Source: Chytridium lagenaria (taxonomy: Eukaryota; Chytridiomycota; Chytridiomycetes; Chytridiales; Chytridiaceae). From it: DNA of 64,000 nt. Under the pieces are notes generated by a model that searched no databases, was not told the DNA's origin, and saw nothing but the letters and a program-made list of their open reading frames with translations. Of this stretch, positions 34,483-45,921 are shown piece after piece. The DNA lies in contig JAHLKC010000032.1 in NCBI GenBank assembly GCA_025449115.1, positions 1 through 64,000 of the forward strand. The letters run 5' to 3'. Within the stretch, counting starts at the first letter, position 1. Every line of letters starts with the position of its first letter. A program made the position numbers and the translations under genes.

Positions 34483-35723
34483 ATAGGCAGATGGTTCCTC
34501 TTACTTTGAATTGAATATTTTATTAAATACAATATATTATATTTTATATGTTATTCCCTTTATAAATTCTTTCTTTAGTTCGTCGCGTGTTTTCGTTGCG
34601 GGCGCTCTATTTTCCCGCCTTTGTCTCTCTTTTTCAGGATTTTTGATTGGTTGACACGTAGGAATTCTTTTTTAATACTCTACAAGATTTTAACATCAGT
34701 CCTATACTAATTAAGTATCGTTCCAAATTAGAAAGACAAGAATAGTTTTATAATTAACTATAGGATGACTGTCAGTATTCACTTCGCAACACAACACTGA
34801 CGGAATTATTAATTAAATCAGCAAAAAACTCCGCAAAATATGCAATAGCATCCCGAATTTTGATTGCATACGCGTCATATTCATTTCCACATTAATTGAC
34901 GTACTTGTAATAGGTGACCGAAGTTTGAGAGGAAATGGTTTCAAACTGAGACCGCAAAATTGAATATACTACAAAAACTTCAACACATTCGTATACATTA
35001 AAATAGACTTTTCGCCGCAGGAACGAAACGCAACGAACCTCAAACTTTGGACTTAAGCTTTCCTATTAAATACAAATTGAACGATATAGTTTTTAACACA
35101 AATGGAGAGGTTTATCATCTTCTCAAGTTTCGGTGGTGGAAGTTCTGGCAGGCATACGTTCCCAAATCAGAAAACCATGTTGCGTCAGGGCGGGGTCGTG
35201 AAGATGTCCTGTTTTTTTTGTAATATCTTCATTTCATATAAGATATTACTCTGTGAAAGTTTCTGACCTAAAACGTGACGGCAAACACTTCTTTCTATAA
35301 TGATGACGTTCATCGAGCTTTTTTTTAGTGTGTTCACCGCGTCGTTTTGCAATGGTTATTGATGCTTTTTGATACCCACTTTAAGAATAATGCACAAAGT
35401 ATGTAAATTAATAGTTTAGAGTTATTTTATAAATGAAAGGTAAGTGTGGACATTATAACCTCACTTTCAACACGCTGAAACGCGTAATATTTTAATATAT
35501 AAAACTAAAGGTTTTACAGTTCGGGAAGTATACAAGAGAAGCAAAACCTCTCTCAACATCACTTTATAGATGTTTTCCCCATCTTCATATTGATATATAT
35601 GAAGGCATGGAGGGACCCATGATTAGTTGAAAAAGTCTGTAACGAAAGTAACAATTGATAGCTTCGAGATTCTCAAATCTTGCGGGGCACTTCGTCAAGA
35701 AAAAAATTATCCAAATAAAAAAG
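34483..35723. other. AT-rich spacer inside the KDZ element
   Basis: About 1.2 kb between the transposase and the second gene. It is AT-rich with no coding block recognised. It may hold the promoter of the second gene. Confidence 0.5.
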
Positions 35724-35988
35724 ATGTTCGGACAGCCTCTGAATAGGCAGATGAACCTTCAGAATGTTAATAACCATCATCGTATTGCCAGCCCAATTGT
35801 CCCAATCACCTTAACAAGGCAGCAAACCTCACTGGGGTATGCCCATATCTATGAGCAACAAACCCCAAGCCCTTTGCCCCCGCCAACTCAAATACCATCA
35901 CGTTGCTCATCAACCACAACCCCCTCAAACTCCTTGGCTTGCAAACACTTTCCACACTCATCACACTCATCCTCTTAACAACGTTCCT

Positions 35989-37042
35989 TGTGAGATTTTG
36001 CACTTCTTGGTGCATCTCACTAAGTTCACGTTACTTATGTAAAGTGAATACTTAGACGCGTTTACGCGTTTATCCCTCGTAAGTCCTCTTCTTTTCCCTT
36101 CTAGTGGTTTTCTACTTTTTCCCACGCGTTGTTTATAAGGGTTTTTGTCGAAGAGGGAAGGCACTCGTGCCTTGGTTGCGTTTTGTTCTTGTTTGTTTGT
36201 TATTTATTTTGGTTTGTCTCCAGTATAAAATGGAGACATTTTGTGTTTTGAATAAATTTGATAATTCTTTCCTCTTGATTTTGGCCCAGTTCCTAGCCTT
36301 TCTCCAGTTGGAGCCAACTCCCTGTCCTTGGGGTTGGCTCGGATTATCCCCATCTCTTATCATTGACGATCTGCCCTAGCCTCTGTAGTGACCGCCGGAC
36401 TGAGCCTCTCGCAGCCCCACTTACGGGTCGGAGACCCGAGGACGCGACGCCTTGGGAGCCGGATCTACCCCACTATTGCAGTCTGGGTCCCGGGAACCCC
36501 TCCCCCTTGGTAAGTCAACTCCCGAGCCCCGATTATCACGTCGCTGGCCACAGTGTGGGCGGGCCAGTCGTCACTCCCTTTCCCAACTCCCTATGATTCC
36601 GACTTTTGCTGAGGTAGCGAGGGCGAGCAGCCTCCCGTCGGATGAGGCTTAGTAGGATTGGTGCACACGCCAACGGTGAAAAGGTCGCGTACGCAGGGCC
36701 GGACTATTGTGATCGTCACCGACGTCTCTCGCCTGGAGCGTCGTGGATGCAGGACATTAGGTAAGTGTTGTGATTGTTTATTGACGTTAGTCTATTCAAA
36801 ATACAGGTTATTCCCCTCTTTATTACGATGGTGCGAAGGAAAAACGATACGCTCCGGTTGGTCCGTTCTAACTGCCGTCTGGTGCCAAGAGTACCTCTTG
36901 AGCCAGGTAGCGAGCAGAGGACTTCAATGAACACTGATTAAAGAATGTAAGTTAGTATTTGAACTCCTTAAGACCTCCCTCGGGTCTACTATCATTCGAA
37001 GATGGTAGGTGAACCCTTAGACAAGAGGGAGAGAAAGTCACA
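35989..37042 (+). repeat. 5' LTR of the nested gypsy-like element
   Basis: Starts TGTGAGATTTTG and ends AAAGTCACA. TATAAAA lies at 36224-36230, with AATAAA near 36250. Open frames within it recur identically in the 3' LTR and are not genes. Confidence 0.88.
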
Positions 37043-37043
37043 G

Positions 37044-37056
37044 TGGGGGCCCAACC
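37044..37056 (+). other. Probable primer-binding site of the gypsy-like element
   Basis: One base after the LTR, TGGGGGCCCAACC begins with TGG, as expected for pairing with a tRNA CCA end. The tRNA is not identified. Confidence 0.45.
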
Positions 37057-37338
37057 AAAGCGGGAACCACCGGAGGTCAGTGAGTCGTTTTTCCCCGTTT
37101 ACCTCGGGTCTTTTATTTTCACCTCCCTTCCCCTTTGTTTCCTACAACCTAGGTCTTCTCTTTCAGACCTCACCATCATCACGAGTGCAACGGCGTTCTC
37201 TGTCACGCCGTCACTCACTTGATCAGGCTCCGACCCTTTCAATCAGGGTCGTTGAGACAATATACAGACCTTTCCCAGCTTCTCTTAGCTGGTGCTGGTC
37301 CTCCTTGAACCCCTAGCGCTGCTGCGCTCCCCATCCTC

Positions 37339-37719
37339 TTGGCGCCTTGTGGCCGTCACCTACGCTTGCTGCTGGACTACTTACCCCTTCCCTTGTTGAC
37401 GGCTTTCCGTCCTCAACTCTGGGGCCGTCCATGGCATGCCTGGATCCCTTCCCATCCATCCTGGGTCCGTTTCCCTTCGAATCGAACTATAAACCTACCT
37501 GTTGTAATGCTTTTCCAAGGTTCTCCTGATGCTATCGTCGGCATCCTCGGTGCCGACTTTTTACATCCCAGCTTCCCTGGCCTCCTGTCCATGACGGTCT
37601 CCTCCGAGTCCGTCTTTCCACCCCTAAAAATCCCCCTGATCGGCGTCAAGGTAGTACAGTATCACCATGTACCACGTTACCTGACGCCGACGTCACTCGC
37701 TATCCTGTCTGTAAGTTGA
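37339..37719 (+). CDS. Protease-like fragment of the gypsy-like element
   Basis: A frame of about 125 codons contains PDAIVGILGADFLHP, which resembles the ILG-x-D-FL block at the end of retroviral-type aspartic proteases. The expected DSGA active site is not seen. The piece lies only 300 bp after the LTR, where gag would be expected, so the interior is rearranged or deleted. Confidence 0.35.
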   Translation: MAPCGRHLRLLLDYLPLPLLTAFRPQLWGRPWHAWIPSHPSWVRFPSNRTINLPVVMLFQGSPDAIVGILGADFLHPSFPGLLSMTVSSESVFPPLKIPLIGVKVVQYHHVPRYLTPTSLAILSVS

Positions 37720-38198
37720 AAATGGACGACTCTTACCGGCATACTTTTCTTCAACCCCTTCTCTTCACTCTGAAACGGTGATATCTATGAAGGTAGTTGA
37801 AAATGAAATTAGTCTCGTCGCACCATATTTTGCCTTAGAAAAATTTATAAGCTTTCAATCAACACTAGTACGGGGTCTAATTGATGCCTACCGCAACAAA
37901 CGAATCATGGTTTGAAACTTCATTTATTTATGGTGTTTCGATTACAGCTCCATGCTATTCTTCATACCTCACCAGTCAACATAGAGGAGTTCAAGTCTCC
38001 TCTGTTGAAGTCCAAAGCCGCCACGTTTCCAATCTCCTCGAGGGGTTTGGAAACGAGACCTTTCCCAGAAGATAAAATAACAAAGGTACAGGACATCTCT
38101 ACACCCTTCCCTCTGCCCTATCCAACCGCATCAGCTCATCTTTTGCTAACGACTTACCTCGCCGCACCACTCTCTCATTCGATCATCCGTTCAATCAA

Positions 38199-39571
38199 GT
38201 GAGTGTTCCTTTTGGTTCTTCCTGCTCTCCAGTGGTCTTCTCCTTCAGACCCTTCATCACGCGCTGGGTTCTCCTTCCACCCTCGCTCCCTAGCCACGTT
38301 CTTATCGAGGCTAACCACTCGCCTCCTTCTCTAGTGCATTCCAGCACGCTCAGGAAGCCCTACCTCGACCACGGTTCTGTCCTCCATAAGAAGACCGGCG
38401 GTAAACGCGATAAACGTCGCTCCCTTCGCCGTCCTAACGGTCTCCCTACTACTTTTAACCCCAACGTTGTGGGTCAGAAGCAGTTCAACGCCTCCCTCGC
38501 CAGCTCTCACTCGGTGTCTGGTCGGCTCTACGCTTTCTTCCAACACTCCAGTTTCCCTTACTGTGACCACAACGTCGGTGAGTTCCTCAAGACTGAGTCC
38601 AATCCCACCTACTCTGGGCGTTACCTCCCACCGAGGACTGTCAGCGCCGCAAAATCACCCTCCTCGACATTGGAAAAACTCGAGGCCAAAGCTTCTCCTT
38701 CCAAACAGCCTACCCCTCCGGCTACCTCGTCTGAAGACACCTACACCGACGCATCTGAGCCATCGGAAGTAATCACTGTTGACGATAACGACTCTGACAA
38801 CGAGGAAGCCAACGCTCTTCAAGTTGACGACCTCAACCACGGTCCCTCCTTCTCTGACGGTTCCGTCTTCCGCAAAGCTCTTGGTCCAAACCGAAAACCC
38901 AACTCGGTTTCCTCCCAGGTCGCCACTATTGAAGTTTGGCTCCAGGCTCTCTCCCTCCTTGATCCAGACTCTCCTAAGCCCAACATCCCTAGGACCATCG
39001 ATATTCAGAAAAAGAAAGACGTCCGCTTAGCCGTCATCGTCGAACTGAAACAGCGCCATCTTGCGGTCCGTAAACGCATCTACCAGCAGCTCAAGGAGCT
39101 TCTGGCCTCTTGCCCTCCCGGTTCTTTTGTCTCGCCTCTTGAACCTCTTCACCTCATCACCGATCGACGTCTCCTCGCTCTCGTTGAACTCGTTCGATCC
39201 CTTGACACGCCATTTGCTCGTGCTAAACGAGAATCAGTTCAACGCCTTGAGGGTCTTACTTCTAATACTCACGGGCTCCACCGCCTCCTCCCCTCCAGTG
39301 GTCTCTGCTCCGGCTCCACTGATCAGTCCCTGCTGCTGCCGTTGACGCTGTCGTCGTCGCCACGCCTGCTTTGAACCCTTCTGTTCCAGCTCCCTCAGCT
39401 TCCCCGGCTATCATCGCCTCGTCGGTTCCTCCTGTTGCTTCCTCTTCCTCTTCGAAGACTCGTAACAAAAAGTACCCCGTTAAATTGAAGCCTCCTCCCA
39501 TCAAGGTTGCTTCTGAATCCTCTTCCTCTAGCACCCCTATGGATGTGGACCTTCCCATCGAAAAGAAATAA
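38199..39571 (+). CDS. Gag-like or captured frame of unknown family
   Basis: A 391-codon frame (38199-39374) joins, with one frame change, a Ser/Pro-rich frame ending at 39569-39571. It holds a basic stretch (KTGGKRDKRRSLRRP), an acidic block (VDDNDSDNEEAN) and a helical part (VELKQRHLAVRKRIYQQLKEL). No zinc knuckle or capsid motif is evident. It could be the element's Gag or unrelated cargo. I do not recognise it. Confidence 0.4.
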
Positions 39572-40158
39572 ACATCTGTTAACCATTTATCTTTGTTTTT
39601 TATTAACTCTTAATAAACCAAATAATGCCTACAACCGTAGACATTTTCTATGCCAGAATGATGATCCTCTTCTACGACGAAGAGGTTTACAAACCTTACT
39701 GGTTCCAGATAACGCGTGAAACCAATCCAGGTGGGATTTCTTTACGTCCTTACGTCCACCTCTCAATCTCAGTCGTTTCTTGTGTCTATAATAACCACAT
39801 CACCTGTTTTACGCAGAAGTACAGCCCTTCCGACTTCAACGTCGGTACCTCCTTCCTAGACGCACCGCCGCCGTTGCCTTCATGTCTCACCTTGAGTCCA
39901 TCCTGATGTACTTCTCACTGGCAATGATTTAATAAAGGCTTACTCACCTGACGGCGATTCTTTCTCTTTCCCTGAGCCGCCGATCCCTACCTTTGAAGGC
40001 TCTTTCGTCTCCTTTGATGACGTACTGGACCCTACGCCTCAGTACGAATTAGTGGATGATGCATTCCGGTTGATCACCGACATGTTTCACCAACCTGAAA
40101 CTCCGCAGATCCTAACAGCGATCTAATACTTGATCCCAATGTCCCTTCAATCTATTTA

Positions 40159-41237
40159 TTGTCTCCTCCCGATCAAGGAGTCGTGAGGAGCCCCACGTCA
40201 CCACTTCCTGTGGCTCCCATCACCCCTGGAAAAGTCGAAGGTAACAAAAACGGCCTCTTGATACGGTCGCGTAAAGTGTTGAACTCTTCCATGACTTTTG
40301 TGTTGCAGGATGATCCTCCTAGTTATCGCGACTATGTCAATCAGCTTACTTCCAGGCTTGCTCTTGCCAAGAGTATACTCCTTCGAGAGTCTATGAAGCG
40401 GCGCGAAAGTACCTCTGAGAAAACAAATAAGTCTCGACATCGTTTCGAAATTGGTGACCTTGTTTGGTTATCCCGTACCTCTACGCACTGAAGCGGCAAC
40501 CAAAGATAAAGAATCTACGATAAAGAAGTTTCAATTTCGGTGGGCCGGTCCCATGCGTGTTATTGGTCATTCCCCCAGATAACTTTAGGTTCAACCTCGT
40601 TGAGACCCTGCCTGATGGAAGGCTTCTGGCTAGAACCGCTAACTCCGCGAGGATGCGTCCCTACCATCCCTCTCCCCCAAAGACTCGGCAAACACTGCCG
40701 CCAACCGTGTTCTCACAGATGACTTTGAGGCCGAGATTGAGGCCTGGAAAAGCCTCCGCATCGTTCAACGGCGCCCCAAAACTAAGGTTGCTGTGGGGCG
40801 TTAATCGTGAATTATTCCGACGCTTTGATGCTGACGTGCTTGAAGCTGACATCGACGACCCTGAGTTCTATGTCGAGAAAATTGATAACCATACTTTCCA
40901 TAAAAAAGGATGTCTTATGAGTACCATATTAAGTGGCTCGGCCAAGGTACTTCCCATAACCTCTGGCTTGGAGGAGGTTGAAATCCCAGCATTATTGGTT
41001 CAAGATTATTGGAACCAGATGGCTACTAAAGACCCTCATGAGTATCGTGATCGTCTACGCTTCACATCTAAAAAGGGTATCCCTAAGCGAACCAAAACCA
41101 TCCTGGATATACTGTTGCCGCTGATAACGATGGATACGAAAGTGACCACGGTGATAATCAGGTCCATGACTTACCACCACCAGTTGTTACCACTCGGCAG
41201 ATGTTCCTCTAGCCTTGGAAGATTTCATGGACAATGA
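40159..41237 (+). CDS. Integrase C-terminus and chromodomain remnant
   Basis: The frame at 40159-40491 ends with a gypsy integrase C-terminal style segment (KSRHRFEIGDLVWLSR). The next frame continues with FRWAGPMRVI and, near 40860-41010, a chromodomain-like pattern (EFYVEKIDNHTF...YHVKWLGQGTSHNLW, read across frames). Chromodomain-bearing gypsy elements (chromoviruses) use this domain to choose target chromatin. Frame changes show the piece is decayed. Confidence 0.55.
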
Positions 41238-41274
41238 TTCCGAAAATATATCCTCCCCTTGAAAAATAGGCCAA

Positions 41275-42327
41275 TGTGAGATTTTGCACTTCTTGGTGCA
41301 TCTCACTAAGTTCACGTTACTTAGTAAAGTGAATACTTAGACGCGTTTACGCGTTTACCCCTCGTAAGTCCTCTTCTTTTCCCTTCTAGTGGTTTTCTAC
41401 TTTTTCCCACGCGTTGTTTATAAGGGTTTTTGTCGAAGAGGGAAGGCACTCGTGCCTTGGTTGCGTTTTGTTCTTGTTTGTTTGTTATTTATTTTGGTTT
41501 GTCTCCAGTATAAAATGGAGACATTTTGTGTTTTGAATAAATTTGATAATTCTTTCCTCTTGATTTTGGCCCAGTTCCTAGCCTTTCTCCAGTTGGAGCC
41601 AACTCCCTGTCCTTGGGGTTGGCTCGGATTATCCCCATCTCTTATCATTGACGATCTGCCCTAGCCTCTGTAGTGACCGCCGGACTGAGCCTCTCGCAGC
41701 CCCACTTACGGGTCGGAGACCCGAGGACGCGACGCCTTGGGAGCCGGATCTACCCCACTATTGCAGTCTGGGTCCCGGGAACCCCTCCCCCTTGGTAAGT
41801 CAACTCCCGAGCCCCGATTATCACGTCGCTGGCCACAGTGTGGGCGGGCCAGTCGTCACTCCCTTTCCCAACTCCCTATGATTCCGACTTTTGCTGAGGT
41901 AGCGAGGGCGAGCAGCCTCCCGTCGGATGAGGCTTAGTAGGATTGGTGCACACGCCAACGGTGAAAAGGTCGCGTACGCAGGGCCGGACTATTGTGATCG
42001 TCACCGACGTCTCTCGCCTGGAGCGTCGTGGATGCAGGACATTAGGTAAGTGTTGTGATTGTTTATTGACGTTAGTCTATTCAAAATACAGGTTATTCCC
42101 CTCTTTATTACGATGGTGCGAAGGAAAAACGATACGCTCCGGTTGGTCCGTTCTAACTGCCGTCTGGTGCCAAGAGTACCTCTTGAGCCAGGTAGCGAGC
42201 AGAGGACTTCAATGAACACTGATTAAAGAATGTAAGTTAGTATTTGAACTCCTTAAGACCTCCCTCGGGTCTACTATCATTCGAAGATGGTAGGTGAACC
42301 CTTAGACAAGAGGGAGAGAAAGTCACA
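41275..42327 (+). repeat. 3' LTR of the nested gypsy-like element
   Basis: Nearly identical to the copy at 35989-37042, with one missing T and one T/C change seen near its start. Confidence 0.88.
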
Positions 42328-44599
42328 TCCTTCCAACGGGATATTTCAACATCAGCAACATTCGAGGTCATCTGAGCAGCTTCAAAACGCTCTTCGTCAA
42401 TCGTTTGGACCTTTGGCCCCACAGCAGCATGAGCAAAACTCAAAATTCGATACGCGCACCTAATTTTACGGGCCTTTATCCCCCTCCTCAGTCATCAATC
42501 GCGATTTCCGGACCGATTCGGAGTGTTTTTCCTTCTCATTCCCTTCATGTGAATGCACAAGCTCCCAAAATACACCATCAGCCTCAACTATATCATCTTC
42601 CTTACCATTGGCAGAGATTAGGGAAGAGGTAAGGACTGAAGAACTCCCGAAAACGTGTTCGGCCCAGTGATGTATGTAATTTATTTATAATGTAGATTTA
42701 TCACAGTCAACTACTCAACTTAAAGCTTTGGTTTTTTTGCCTTTCTTCTTTTTTTCTTTCATTAAAACAATAAACAAATAATAGATCACAACCGACTCAC
42801 AATTAACGAAAAAGAAGAAGGGCAAAAAGGCGGAATTTACGCAACAGCAAGCTTGAAATCTTGGTGGCCGAATATAACCGCGGGATCCGAGCCCGAATTT
42901 CCTTTTGTAAGGCTCACCAAGACATCGCGAAAAGGCTTGGTTCTGGATACACAGAACAGAACGTGACGGTTAGTCTCTATTCAATGTGATTTAATTTTGA
43001 CCTTTGCCTTGTTCAGGTCTGGCTAAAGAATCACGCACGAAACGAAAAGAATAAGATTAAGGAGAGGAGTGTCAATGCGGATGTTTTAGAGGTCATCGCT
43101 GAAAGGGAAGAGTCTCCGTCTGCTTTAGAGATACGTGAGACGGAGCTTATTGAAAACACAAAGGATAACTGTGTAGCTACTTTTTCTGCTTTAAACAACT
43201 TTTATTTTTAATTTTCGTTTCCCCAACTAATCTTTAATCTAGTCATCAACTCTGTATTCTGCTCTACTGAAGCTAAGAAAGGGCGAAACAGTGGGATTTG
43301 CCTTATTTCGTTGGGAGCACTTTAGTAAACGTCAAGAAAAAAGAAAGGTTTGGACATTAATGTATTTGGCAATAACAACACATAGAAAATGAATCGTTTA
43401 ATCCGAAGGACGTGAAGGCGAATCTGAAAGGAAACACGGTGCATAAGGATTGGAAAGATTTTACCGCCAAAGAACAGGAGGAATTGAAAACAGGGCCGCA
43501 TCTTTGTTGATGAAGTATAAAATCGGTGAGTTACATCCTTCGAAGGCTGCGGTTTCCAGTGTATACCGGAAAGCATTACAAAAAATAGACGAGGCCAAAA
43601 CCTTTTGTGGTGAGATTCCCCTTTCGTAATATGAAATTAAAAACTAACCCTTTACAATAGCTGCTGCGAATATATCCTTTCTAGCTATGTCATGGGATCA
43701 AAAGGACGATAATTCGGACTTGGTTATGCATAGCTCAGGTAGCATGGTGAAAAATCAGTCTGATTAAGATTTAGATGAACTTAGTGAATATACCTTTGAG
43801 CGGCTTAATGGGATGAACGGAACGTGCAAGTTAGCATGGCTGGCATGCAAGGAAGAACTGGGTCTTCAGCGCGCGGAAAATCTACGGAAAACAGCGCTAG
43901 CAACGAAAACGTCGGAAAAGCTCGAGGTGCGCGTCAGACGTTAAAACGAAAATTCCTGGAGATGTTGAAAGTGCTCGAACCTTCAAGAAAATCGATTCCT
44001 TGGAGTGATATCCGAAAGGGAACCACACCATTGCTGTTAAGTCTTGTTTCACTTGAAAGTCTTACCACCAACCGTTTCATCAAGATTCTTTTGCAGTCAC
44101 AATCATGGAATGACCGGGATACCTCGTTTCTCGAAAGGCATTGGTCTAGCTTCGATTGAGACTTCGTGACGATGTTGAAGCAAATCGGCAGATTTCAGAA
44201 GAATTTATTGATACTAGTGATGACGAAGACAACACGTTGTTAGATGTGGAGGGTGTTATATCGTTCCCTGGGGAGATTGAGGTCGATGCTGGCAAAGCTG
44301 AGCCTAAGGCAACAGAAGAGGAGGGGGGTAGCAATAGTGGTGAAGAAAAGGCAGCAGAAGAGGAGGGGTTGGGGGTTGAAGAGAATTAATGTTTTTTCTT
44401 TTTCGATTGTTGCTACTAAATAGAATTGATTGATCGCTTTGTTTCGAAAATCTTAATGAAGGAGGAGGTGCGGGATGGGGGTTGGAGCGGAGGAGGAAGG
44501 GCAGGTTCGTCGCCGCCTACCAATGGGGTTTGGTAGGTTGAGTTATTAGGGGGCTCCCTCAATAAAGTTAGGCAACGATCTTGCGACGCACCAAGGCGA

Positions 44600-45913
44600 T
44601 TTTGTGGCCGTCGCAAGGTCATTGCCTTAAGAGAAATTTCTTTCGAGGAAAAGATGAATGCTTGAGAGAGGGATTAAACCCCTCATCAAACTGTACGAAC
44701 GACATTAATGAGAGAAAACAACACAGAATGACGGACTGGTGTTTGATGGAATACTGTAGGAAGAGTGGAGGAGGGAGGGAGGGAGGGAGGGAGGGAAGGA
44801 AGGATGGTCGGACGGGAATAGAGCGACGGATGGGTGGACGGAAGGAGGGACGGAGCGCTAAAGCAATGGATGCAGAAAAATGATTCTTTCGATAAAAGGT
44901 TGAGTTGTATTCGCCGCAAGGACTGCAAGCTCGAGAGCGGGTTCAAAACCCCTCATCAAGCTGGGAGAACATAGGATGATAGACAATTGGAGATGGCATG
45001 TTGTGGGAGAGCGGATGGATGGAGGAGGAGTGGGAGGGATGGATGAATAGACAGGCGGATGGAGCGATGGATGGAGGACTTGACGAGCGGATGGATGGAG
45101 CGATGGATGGCGTAGCGAGGATGGGTAGCGATGGATGCTTCTGTCAATGCAGTCCATTCGGCTTGGTTGAGATTCGACGCAAGAAGCACTGCAAGCTCGA
45201 GAGAGGGTTTAAACCCCTCATCAAGCTAGGAGAATATAGGATGATAGACAAGTGGATGATGGCGTAGTGGGGTAAGGATGGATGGAGGGAAGGAGGGAGG
45301 AAGAGTGGAGGGATGGAGAGGGAGGTTCAATGGAACGATGGATGGATGTATGGACCGAGGGAGATATGGATTGACGTACGGATTGATAAAAGAATGGATC
45401 AAGCAATGATGCCTGGATTCTCTCAATGCCAGCAATTTTGCTCGCCGCAAGGAAGCGCTGCAAGCTTGAGAGAGGGTTCAAACCCCTCATCAAGCGCTAT
45501 GTATTTATACCAGGGGAGAGCATTTGTAGATGGATGGTGGATGGATGGATGGATGGGTGGATGGGTGGGTGATGGATGGGTGGATGAGGATGGATGGATG
45601 GATGGATGCATGGGTGGATGGGTGGATGGAGCGAGGCTGACAGGAGGATGGGTGGATGTGGATCAGTTGTTGGGAGGAAGGGAGGGTGCGAGAGGACTAG
45701 AACGCCGTCAAGACGGCCATCCGAGGCCACTTTCCCTATGTAGATAGAAGGGTGAAATCTCAAAAATCGCTCACCCTTAATTTTTTGGAGGGGGAAGACG
45801 GGGCAAGTTAATCCGCGTTTCATTTCATTTCATTTGGATTAGGATTTATGATAAGTAAAAATCCACTCACGAATTTGGTTTGTCATAAGTAAAGGTTTTT
45901 TCTAAACTAGGTG
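44600..45913 (-). repeat. Right inverted terminus of the KDZ element
   Basis: The reverse complement matches the left terminus from its tip inward, ending past the AAAGAAATTTCTCTT block near 44627-44645. It is longer than the left arm because it carries four near-palindromic units (44661, 44930, 45196, 45465), spaced about 266-269 bp, each followed by GGAT/GGAG-type repeats. Frames rich in Trp-Met-Asp-Gly are repeat products. Confidence 0.85.
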
Positions 45914-45921
45914 GATGCCTG
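45914..45921. repeat. 8-bp target duplication, right copy (GATGCCTG)
   Basis: Exact match to 30876-30883. Confidence 0.88.

Larger units (their letters stand above)
35989..42327 (+). mobile_element. Nested gypsy-like LTR element without reverse transcriptase
   Basis: LTRs of 1054 and 1053 bp (TG...CA) bound a 4.2-kb interior. TCCT flanks both sides as a probable 4-bp target duplication. The 5' part has a protease-like stretch (DAIVGILGADFL near 37545). A long Ser/Pro-rich frame of unknown kind covers 38199-39374. The 3' part has an integrase C-terminal segment and a chromodomain. I find no reverse transcriptase, RNase H or integrase core. The LTRs differ at about two positions, so movement was recent and probably relied on enzymes from elsewhere. 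Confidence 0.82.
35724..44389 (+). pseudogene. KDZ-borne homeodomain-like gene, split by a retroelement
   Basis: An N-terminal Gln/Pro/His-rich part (35724-35988) resumes in the same frame right after the nested element (42328 onward), so the gene was one piece before the insertion. At about 42805-43060 a basic run (RKRRRAKRR) leads into a homeodomain-like segment. It ends NVT in one exon (to 42968), and after an intron the next exon starts VWLKNHARNEKNK at 43017, which resembles recognition helix 3. Later exons (about 43030-44160) are helical. The last frame (44156-44389) is acidic with DTSDDEDN. The protein could bind DNA for the element. The exact exon set is uncertain. Confidence 0.6.
30884..45913 (+). 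mobile_element. KDZ (Kyakuja-Dileera-Zisupton) DNA transposon, 15,030 bp
   Basis: The ends are inverted copies starting CACCTAGTTTAGAAAA and run inward for several hundred bases. An 8-bp target duplication flanks them. Inside, a multi-exon gene (31560-34482) encodes a KDZ transposase, and a second gene with a homeodomain-like region runs to about 44389. A gypsy-like retroelement (35989-42327) has inserted into the second gene. Without it the element would be about 8.7 kb. Exact ends and duplication show it moved here as a unit; the nested insertion shows the order of events. Confidence 0.9.

Noticed and set aside
36104..36934. Open frames repeated identically at 41389-42219
   Set aside because: They lie inside the two LTRs of the nested element; identity reflects LTR duplication, not duplicated genes.
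45196..45225. tRNA-like T-arm (GGTTTAAACCCC) in the KDZ terminus
   Set aside because: It resembles a box B motif, but there is no box A or cloverleaf around it and the unit is part of the subterminal palindrome.
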